This document shows positions 6,211 to 11,548 of a stretch of DNA of 11,548 nucleotides, in pieces. Numbering within the stretch: the first letter of the stretch is position 1; the number at the start of each line of letters is the position of its first letter. Where the stretch lies: the NCBI GenBank assembly GCA_035719045.1, contig DASTGO010000564.1:1-11548 (forward strand). The letters run 5' to 3'. The stretch is from DASTGO01 sp035719045 (GTDB lineage Bacteria; Actinomycetota; Actinomycetes; Actinomycetales; Kineosporiaceae). The position numbers and the translations under genes are program-made. The notes beneath the pieces were generated by a model. It was given only the letters and a program-made list of their open reading frames with translations, was not told where the DNA came from and searched no databases.

Positions 6211-8932
6211 TCGCGCACAGGTCCGGCCTGCACCGGACCTCCCGGCGTCCGCGGCAGCAGGGCTGCCACCGCCGGAACAGCTCCACGGAATCCCCGCGGC
6301 GCAGGCCGCCCGGCTCGGCCGGCTGCAGGTGCTGCGGCGGCTGGACAGCGGGCCGCGTGGCCTGCCGGAGGCCGAGGCCCTTCACCGGCTGGCCGCCCGG
6401 GAACCTGCCGAGCCGTCCCGCTGTCGCGGCCTGCGACGCCGGGCCGCCACCGCCCTCCTCCCGGCGCTGACCGCCACCCGGGACCCGTACACCCTCGTCA
6501 TCGCCGTGCTGGCGGCCGTCTCGGCGCGGCTGGGAGCGGTCAGCGGCGCGGCACTGCTCACCGGCGTGGCCGCCCTCGGCTGGTCCCTGCGACTGGTCGC
6601 GGTCCGGCGGACGGCCCGGGCGGCGGAGGCAGCCCGCACCAGCGGCGACGGCACGGTCACGGTGCTGCGCCGGATGACCGCGCAGGCGGCTCCGGCAGCC
6701 CGCGAACTGCCCGTCGGCGATCTCGTCCCGGGCGACGTCGTGCACCTGTCCCCCGGCGACCTGGTCCCGGCGGACCTGTACCTGCTGCGGGCGACCGGAC
6801 TGCAACTGGACCGGTCGGCACTCACCGGCGAGTCCGCCCCGGTGCACCGCCGCGCCGCTGCCGACGGCGACCCCGCGGGCGCCCCGCTCCCCGAGGCCGA
6901 CCTGCCGGACCATCCCGGGCTGTGCCTGGCGGGCTGCCACATCACCGCGGGCACCGGCGTCGGGCTGGTGCTCGCCACCGCACCCGGAACCTGGCTGGAC
7001 GGGCATCCGGTCCGGGGAGCCTCCCGCTCCCCCTTCGACCGCAGCGCGATCGCGGTCACCGGGTTGCTGGCGCGGCTCACCCTGCTGGTGCTCGGGCTCG
7101 CCCTGGTCGTCGCCGCCATCGGGCGGATCGCCCATCGGCCGTGGCCCGGGCTCGGTTTCGCCGCCGTCACCGCCATCGGCCTCACCCCCGAGATCCTCCC
7201 CGTCGTGGTGGCGGTCATCCTGGCCGGCGGGTCCGCGCGGCTGCGCCGGTCCGGGGCGACCGGCCGCCGGCTCACCGCCGTCCACGACCTGGGCACGGTG
7301 GACGTGCTCTGCGTCGACAAGACCGGCACCCTCACCCACGACCGGCTCACCCCCGCGCTCGCGGCCGGCCCCGACGGGCGGCCGGATCCGGCCGTGCTGC
7401 GCCTGGCCGCCCTGCACAGCCGGATCGGCGCCGAACTCGGCGACCCGCCGTACCTCGACGCCTTCGACGACGCCCTGCTCCGCGACGGCGGCGACATCGA
7501 CGGCGGTGACCCCGACGACGGCGCCCCCGACGACGGCGACCGCGACCGGGGCGGCCTGCGGACGGCCACCGGCGTCGAGGTGCTGCCGTTCGACCCGGTC
7601 CGCCGCTGCGCCACCGTCGTGCTGCGCGGCGCCCGCCCGGGACGGCAGCTCCTGCTGGTCAAGGGAGCCGTCGACGCGGTGCTGGACCGCTGCACCCAGC
7701 TCGGCGACGGCGGCGGGTCCCGGCCGCTCAGCTCCGGCGACCGCACCCGGCTGGCGGAGCTGGCCGCCGGTCACGCCCGCCGGGGCCTGCGGGTGATCGC
7801 CCTGGCGGAGAAGGACGTCCCGGCCCGCACCCGCCCGTACCGCCCCGGCGACGAGCACGACCTGACCCTGCTCGGACTGGTCGGTTTCCGTGACGAACCC
7901 GATCCCAGCGCGGGCCCGGCCCTGGACCGGCTGCACCGGGACGGGGTGGCGCTGAAGATCGTCACCGGGGACGGTGCCGGGACCGCCGTTCGGGCCTGCC
8001 ACGATCTCGGCCTGGACCCCGGCGAGGTCGTGCCCGGGTCCGCCCTGGACGCCCTCGACGACGCCGAGCTGGCCCGGACCGCCCGCACGGCGACCGTGTT
8101 CGCCCAGGTCAATCCGGCGCAGAAGGCCAGGCTCGTGCGGGTGCTGCGGGCCGGTGGGCACACCGTCGGCTACCTCGGTGACGGGGTCAACGATGTGCCG
8201 GCCCTGCTCGCCAGCGATATCGGGATCAGCCCGCACCGCGCGGTCCCCGCCGCCCGGGACGCCGCCGGCGTGGTGCTGACCGCCCCCGGGCTGGCGGCCG
8301 TCACCGGGGCGCTGTCCGCCGCCCGCCGTGCCGTCACCAACCTCGGCACCTACCTGCGGATCGGGCTGGCCTGCAATGTCGGCAACGTGCTGGCGATGCT
8401 GGCCGCGGGCGCCTTCCTGCCGTTCCTGCCCATGCTGCCCGGGCAGATCGTGGTGCAGAACGCCTGCTTCGACCTGGCCCAGCTGTCCCTGGCCCTGGAC
8501 CGCCCCGGCCGCCGGGACGCCGCTGCCCGTGCCGTCGCGGACCTGCGCGGGCTGACCCGGTTCGCCCTCGGCTTCGGGGCGCTCAACGCCGTCGTCGACC
8601 TGGTCACCTTCGCGGCGCTGCGGCAGCTGGGCGGCGGGCTCGCGGCACCGCAGGCCCAGGCGCTGTTCCATGCGGGGTGGTTCACCGAGAACCTGGTGAC
8701 CCAGGCGCTCACGCTGATCCTGCTGCGCCCCGGAGCACGCCACCGGGCCGTGCCGGCACCGATCGCGCTCGCCGCGGCGGCGCTGGCCGGAGCGGGCCTG
8801 GCCCTGCCCTGGAGTCCGGTCGCCGCGGCCCTCGGCTTCGCGGCCCTGCCCGCGGCGTACTACCCGGTGCTGGCCCTGATCGTCGCCGGCTACCTGGTCG
8901 CGCTGCGGGCCACCCGGCGGCTGCGGGGCTGA
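6194..8932 (+). CDS. mgtA: MgtA-type (P3B) magnesium-translocating P-type ATPase
   Basis: Inner-membrane pump of the MgtA/MgtB family, which imports Mg2+ using ATP. Features in order: N-terminal cation-ATPase domain (about 40-90); helices 1-2 (97-136); actuator domain with TGES (211-214); helices 3-4 with the MgtA signature GLTPEILPVVV (329-339); phosphorylation motif DKTGT (D375); N-domain with PFDPVRR (465-471) and LLVKGAV (487-493); TGD (591-593); GDGVND (662-667). Helices 5-6 carry GNVLAMLAAGAFLPFLPMLP (730-749) and QNACFDLAQLSL (755-766), with N756 and D760 candidate ion ligands. FHAGWFTENLVTQ precedes the last helices. At 912 residues it is near usual size. An Asp/Gly-rich insert occupies 431-453. 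The GTG start at 6194 overlaps arsR and has a weak ribosome site; GTG 6329 is an alternative, but the domain seems to begin before it. Another divalent cation is possible. Confidence 0.88.
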   Translation: MAGRADRAQVRPAPDLPASAAAGLPPPEQLHGIPAAQAARLGRLQVLRRLDSGPRGLPEAEALHRLAAREPAEPSRCRGLRRRAATALLPALTATRDPYTLVIAVLAAVSARLGAVSGAALLTGVAALGWSLRLVAVRRTARAAEAARTSGDGTVTVLRRMTAQAAPAARELPVGDLVPGDVVHLSPGDLVPADLYLLRATGLQLDRSALTGESAPVHRRAAADGDPAGAPLPEADLPDHPGLCLAGCHITAGTGVGLVLATAPGTWLDGHPVRGASRSPFDRSAIAVTGLLARLTLLVLGLALVVAAIGRIAHRPWPGLGFAAVTAIGLTPEILPVVVAVILAGGSARLRRSGATGRRLTAVHDLGTVDVLCVDKTGTLTHDRLTPALAAGPDGRPDPAVLRLAALHSRIGAELGDPPYLDAFDDALLRDGGDIDGGDPDDGAPDDGDRDRGGLRTATGVEVLPFDPVRRCATVVLRGARPGRQLLLVKGAVDAVLDRCTQLGDGGGSRPLSSGDRTRLAELAAGHARRGLRVIALAEKDVPARTRPYRPGDEHDLTLLGLVGFRDEPDPSAGPALDRLHRDGVALKIVTGDGAGTAVRACHDLGLDPGEVVPGSALDALDDAELARTARTATVFAQVNPAQKARLVRVLRAGGHTVGYLGDGVNDVPALLASDIGISPHRAVPAARDAAGVVLTAPGLAAVTGALSAARRAVTNLGTYLRIGLACNVGNVLAMLAAGAFLPFLPMLPGQIVVQNACFDLAQLSLALDRPGRRDAAARAVADLRGLTRFALGFGALNAVVDLVTFAALRQLGGGLAAPQAQALFHAGWFTENLVTQALTLILLRPGARHRAVPAPIALAAAALAGAGLALPWSPVAAALGFAALPAAYYPVLALIVAGYLVALRATRRLRG

Positions 8933-8944
8933 CGGCGGGTCAGC
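8928..8944. terminator. Short hairpin spanning both convergent stop codons
   Basis: GCTGAC (8928-8933) pairs with GTCAGC (8939-8944) around GGCGG. It contains the mgtA stop (8930-8932) and the tetR stop (minus, 8940-8942); only 7 nt separate the two genes. The stem is 6 bp, so terminator function is tentative. Confidence 0.4.
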
Positions 8945-9608
8945 GACCGGTCAGGCGGCCGAGCAGGTCCGCCAGGTACAGCCGCTCCAGCCGGACCAGC
9001 TCCGCCAGGACGTCGGCGTCGGCCTGCGCCCCCTGCCGGAAGGCGTACTGCAGCAGGGCGTCACAGACCCGGACGGCGACCTGGCAGGCCCGGGCCAGCT
9101 CGGCGTCGTCCGGCACATCCAGCTGGGCCAGCAGCACCCGGCGCAGGCCGTCGGCGATGAGCGCGTTGTTCTCCTCGTCGGCCTGCCGCAGCAGCGGGGA
9201 CAGGTGCCGTCCGGTCCAGATCGCCAGGTATCCGGGCCGGTCCCGGTAGGCGCCGACGAACGCGTCCAGCAGGGTCTGCACCGGGTCGGCCCAGCGCTCC
9301 CGCCCGGCCCGGTCCACCAGCTCCTGGATCACCCCGGCGAACTCGTCGAGGTACCGGCGGGCGAGCGCGTCCACGATCGCCTGCTTGTCCGGGAAGAACT
9401 GGTAGATCGTCCCGACCGGGACCTCGGCGTGCTCGGCGAGGCGGCGGACGGTCAGCGCCTGATAGCCCTCGGCGGCCAGCAGGCCGTCGGCCGCGGCGAG
9501 CAGCCGCTCCACCCGGGCCCGGCTGCGGGCCTGCTGCGGCGTCCGCCGGACCCGCCCGGCGCCGTGCGGACGGGCGGACCGCCCGGACGGGCCGCCCGCT
9601 GCGCTCAC
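8940..9608 (-). CDS. TetR/AcrR-family transcriptional regulator
   Basis: A 222-residue one-component repressor. A basic, disordered N-terminus of about 25 residues precedes the TetR DNA-binding domain: RVERLLAAADGLLAAEGYQ (32-50), then the helix-turn-helix LTVRRLAEHAEVPVGTIYQFF (52-72) followed by PDKQAIVDALARRY (73-86). The rest is an all-helical ligand and dimerisation domain without a recognisable ligand signature. Its GTG start overlaps the TGA of the upstream FGGY kinase (shared GTGA, 9605-9608), with GGGGGCGGA just before, so it is probably translationally coupled to the kinase. No alternative start exists between residue 1 and the HTH in the part I checked. Expected target: the palindrome over the kinase promoter at 11287-11308. 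The ligand is probably the kinase's sugar or its phosphate (inference). Confidence 0.87.
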   Translation of the reverse strand: MSAAGGPSGRSARPHGAGRVRRTPQQARSRARVERLLAAADGLLAAEGYQALTVRRLAEHAEVPVGTIYQFFPDKQAIVDALARRYLDEFAGVIQELVDRAGRERWADPVQTLLDAFVGAYRDRPGYLAIWTGRHLSPLLRQADEENNALIADGLRRVLLAQLDVPDDAELARACQVAVRVCDALLQYAFRQGAQADADVLAELVRLERLYLADLLGRLTGR

Positions 9609-11245
9609 TCCGCCCCCGGTCCGTTGTGCCGGGCGTAGAGGCCGTGAGTCTGCCGGTACAGCTCCACGAAGGTCCGGTACTGCCGGTCATGGACCCGGCG
9701 GTTGACCGGGTCCGGCCGGTAGCTGGCGTCGATCCGGACCCGGGACGGGATGTCCGCCCAGTCCAGGTCGCCGAGCGCGACGGCGGCGATCAGGGCGGCC
9801 CCGCGGGCGTTGGCCAGCACCGGGTCGTGCACCTGGTGGATCGTGCAGCCGAGGACGTCGGCCATGGTCTGGCACCACAGCGCCGACCGGGCTCCCCCGC
9901 CGATGAAGTGCAGGGTCTCGAACCCGCCCGGGTGCCCCCGGCGGACGAACCGCTCGACGGCCTCCTTCATCCAGCGGGCGTTCAGCGCGATCCCCTCGAA
10001 GACGCTGCGGGCCAGGTCGGCCCGGGTGGTCGACAGCGAGACGTTGAACCAGCCGCCGCGCAGGTACGGGTCGTCGACCGGGGTGCGCTCCCCGTTCAGC
10101 CAGGGGGTGAAGACCACCCCGCGGCTGCCGGGCGGCGCGCTGACCGCGAGGGCGTTCAGCCGGTCCAGGGCGTCCGCCGGTGCGGGGTGGGCGTCGAGCA
10201 TGCCGTCGTCGGGGTAGACCACCTGCTCCAGCAGCCAGTCGATGGCCTTGCCCGCGACGTCCTGCACGGTGGCCACCCAGTACCGGTCCGGGACCACGGC
10301 CGGCAGCGAGGCGATGTTGCGCAGCACGTCGGTCCGCTTGAACGGCACATGGCAGCTCAGCCAGGCGGAGGTGCCCACGTACAGGTGCGCCTGGTAGTCG
10401 GCCACCGCACCGGCGCCGATCGCCGCCGCCGTGGTGTCCCCGGTCCCGGCCACCACCTTCACCCCGGCGGGCAGCCCGAGCTCGGCGGCCACCGCGGGCA
10501 GCACCTCGCCGACCACCGTCGTCGGCGGGACCAGTTCCGGAAGCTTGGCCAGGTCGAACCCGCACCGGTCGGCCAGTGCCGGGTCGTAGCGGACGGCGGA
10601 CGGGTCACGGTTGTCGGTGCACCAGCGCACGGTCGCGGTGTCGTAGGCGGCGACCGCGCGCCCGGTCAGCCGCATCGTCAGGTACTCGGGCACGTCGAGC
10701 AGGTGGGCGGTCTCGGCGTAGACGTCCGGCCGGTGGTGGCGCAGCCACTGGGTCTGACCCACCGGGTCCTTGCCGGTACGGGAGGGGGCACCACCGGTCT
10801 TGCGCAGCCACTGCCCCAGCGCCCGGGCGTTGTAGCCGCCGGGCACCCGGATCCCCCCGCCGGTGAGGGCCTGGGAGTAGGGGGCACCCCGGGCGTCCAT
10901 CCAGGTCAGGGCCGGGTGCAGATGCCGGCCGGCGGCATCCACCGGGACCAGCCCGCCCCACTGGGAGCTCATGCAGATCGCGGCGATGTCCTGCACGGGG
11001 GCCAGCTCGCGGGCCAGCAGCCGCCGGGTGGCCGCCGCGATCGCCCGCCACCAGTCGTCCGGGTCCTGCTCGGCACCACCGCCGGGCAGCAGGGTGATCC
11101 CGACCTTCTCGGCCTCGAAGCCCAGCAGCGAGCCGTCGGTGTCGGCGAGGGCGACCTTCGGACCGCCCGTGCCGAGATCGACCCCGAGCACGTAGCGCGC
11201 CCGACCGGGACCCGCCGGTCGTCCACCGGTGTCTGCCGCTGCCAT
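9605..11245 (-). CDS. FGGY-family carbohydrate kinase, xylulokinase-like
   Basis: Cytosolic sugar kinase that phosphorylates a ketose or polyol with ATP; xylulokinase is the nearest recognisable group. From ATG 11245 it has 546 residues, about 60 longer than E. coli XylB. Seen: first phosphate loop GVDLGTGGPKVALAD (21-35, D23), EQDPDDWWRAI (59-69), SSQWGGLVPVD (93-103), TWMDARG (114-120), catalytic-type GTGDTTAAAIGAG (267-279, D270), PWLNGERTPVDD (381-392), and adenosine motif FIGGGARSALWCQTMADVLG (447-466). Position 27 is Gly, where Ser is common (GTSG). No xylA, transporter or aldolase is adjacent, so the substrate is open (xylulose, ribulose, a polyol or other). The ATG has GGAGG 5 nt upstream. 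Upstream in-frame codons to 11308 would run through the operator and -10, so they are excluded. First gene of an operon with the TetR gene. Confidence 0.85.
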   Translation of the reverse strand: MAAADTGGRPAGPGRARYVLGVDLGTGGPKVALADTDGSLLGFEAEKVGITLLPGGGAEQDPDDWWRAIAAATRRLLARELAPVQDIAAICMSSQWGGLVPVDAAGRHLHPALTWMDARGAPYSQALTGGGIRVPGGYNARALGQWLRKTGGAPSRTGKDPVGQTQWLRHHRPDVYAETAHLLDVPEYLTMRLTGRAVAAYDTATVRWCTDNRDPSAVRYDPALADRCGFDLAKLPELVPPTTVVGEVLPAVAAELGLPAGVKVVAGTGDTTAAAIGAGAVADYQAHLYVGTSAWLSCHVPFKRTDVLRNIASLPAVVPDRYWVATVQDVAGKAIDWLLEQVVYPDDGMLDAHPAPADALDRLNALAVSAPPGSRGVVFTPWLNGERTPVDDPYLRGGWFNVSLSTTRADLARSVFEGIALNARWMKEAVERFVRRGHPGGFETLHFIGGGARSALWCQTMADVLGCTIHQVHDPVLANARGAALIAAVALGDLDWADIPSRVRIDASYRPDPVNRRVHDRQYRTFVELYRQTHGLYARHNGPGAE

Positions 11246-11250
11246 CCCGA

Positions 11251-11255
11251 CCTCC
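11251..11255 (-). promoter_or_regulatory. Ribosome binding site that fixes the kinase start
   Basis: Minus-strand GGAGG followed by 5 nt and the ATG at 11245, near-ideal placement. It rules against the longer reading frame that begins at 11308. Confidence 0.75.
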
Positions 11256-11286
11256 CGGTTCCGGCCTCCGCCCTGGACGGCAGAAG

Positions 11287-11308
11287 ATGAACATGAGCGT
11301 GCGTTCAT
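11287..11308. promoter_or_regulatory. Palindromic operator over the kinase-tetR start site
   Basis: ATGAAC (11287-11292) and GTTCAT (11303-11308) form a perfect 6-10-6 inverted repeat, the size and symmetry common for TetR-family operators. It abuts the -10 and covers the predicted transcription start, so occupancy would block initiation. Recognition by the TetR encoded in the operon is inferred. Confidence 0.6.
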
Positions 11309-11336
11309 GTATAGGGATGGCCGGGAGGGCGGTCAA
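11308..11336 (-). promoter_or_regulatory. Sigma-70-type promoter of the FGGY kinase-tetR operon
   Basis: On the minus strand, -35 TTGACC (11336-11331) and -10 TATACA (11313-11308) are separated by exactly 17 nt, the closest match to the vegetative consensus in the window. Start is predicted near 11300, leaving a leader of about 55 nt to the ATG at 11245. Confidence 0.7.
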
Positions 11337-11412
11337 GAGCCCGGAAGGTGGAGGCGCCGGACGGCCGGCACCACCCTGCCGCTCGCGAACTGAAGTCCGC
11401 GCGCGGTGGCCG

Positions 11413-11548
11413 CTACCTGCCTCCTCCACCGCTCGGGTCCAGCCTGAACTTCGTTCTGTCGGGATAGGGGCGCAGGTAGCTCTCCATCGCCGCTCGTGCC
11501 CGGCTCTGTCCGCGGGGGATATTGCGCACGGATGGTCGGAGGCCGCTC
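11413..11548 (-). CDS. Possible C-terminal end of an unrecognised gene, cut by the window edge
   Basis: A minus-strand frame open from the right edge ends at TAG (11415-11413). It gives 44 codons, including NIPRGQSRARAAMESYLRPY and ending in a Gly-rich tail. The composition is hydrophilic and basic and could be a real protein end. Its third positions are less G/C-biased than those of neighbouring genes, and other frames here are also open, so it may be chance or a decayed gene. It stops 77 nt before the kinase -35, a sensible spacing for an upstream gene on the same strand. No family recognised. Confidence 0.3.
   Translation of the reverse strand, partial: SGLRPSVRNIPRGQSRARAAMESYLRPYPDRTKFRLDPSGGGGR

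Noticed and set aside
6059..8743. Very long minus-strand open frame opposite mgtA
   Set aside because: Gln/Gly/Arg/Pro-rich translation with no domain; it is the mirror of a strongly GC3-biased gene whose plus-strand product has every P-type ATPase motif.
9626..11290. Long plus-strand open frame opposite the FGGY kinase
   Set aside because: Shadow: His/Gly/Val/Arg-rich, no motifs, while the minus strand encodes complete FGGY motifs with a promoter and ribosome site.
11246..11308. N-terminal extension of the kinase from ATG 11308
   Set aside because: That ATG lies at the -10/operator, upstream of the predicted transcription start.
11446..11456. GAAC-TTC-GTTC mini-palindrome as a second TetR site
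   Set aside because: Arms of 4 bp with a 3-nt spacer do not match the 6-10-6 geometry of the main operator, and it lies inside the possible upstream coding tail.
1..11548. CRISPR arrays, tRNA genes, insertion sequences, attachment sites
   Set aside because: No regular repeat-spacer pattern, no cloverleaf with the T-loop consensus, no transposase or integrase motifs were seen.

Overview
The window is GC-rich throughout, with strongly G/C-biased third codon positions, GTG as well as ATG starts, and long antisense shadow frames. This points to a high-GC actinobacterium (Actinomycetota). The FtsW type, the short MprF-like aminoacyl-phospholipid synthase and a TANNNT-only promoter style agree. 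A Propionibacteriaceae-like host is a guess that the window cannot settle. I see no tRNA, rRNA, CRISPR array, insertion sequence, integrase or phage gene.

Layout. (1) Positions 1-760, plus: most of a GH114-type glycoside hydrolase, cut at the left edge. (2) 897-2219, plus: hisS, a histidyl-tRNA synthetase whose motifs look like the eukaryal/archaeal type. It is followed by a tandem duplication of its own 3' end (including the stop codon) and a 16-bp perfect hairpin terminator. (3) 2477-4180, plus: a short MprF-like protein (six membrane helices plus a DUF2156 transferase domain) with a hairpin in its leader. (4) 4238-5530, minus: ftsW, convergent with mprF across a shared terminator hairpin. 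(5) 5531-5862: a divergent control region with a perfect GC palindrome and a decamer repeated near both promoters. (6) 5863-8932, plus: an ArsR-family repressor overlapping an MgtA-type P-type ATPase, a two-gene operon. (7) 8940-11245, minus: an FGGY sugar kinase whose TGA overlaps the GTG of a TetR-family regulator, again a two-gene operon. Its promoter (TTGACC-17-TATACA) is overlapped by a 6-10-6 palindrome. (8) 11413-11548, minus: perhaps the tail of another gene.

How the genes work together. hisS, mprF and ftsW are housekeeping or envelope genes with separate signals. The two accessory units each pair one regulator with one effector: arsR-mgtA for metal import and fggy-tetR for sugar phosphorylation. 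In the second, the palindrome on the start site suggests that TetR represses its own operon, relieved by a sugar or sugar phosphate.

No clear undescribed system was found. The strongest leads are the ArsR-MgtA pairing, in which the ArsR lacks the usual metal ligands and the MgtA carries an Asp/Gly-rich insert, and the self-contained kinase-TetR operon.
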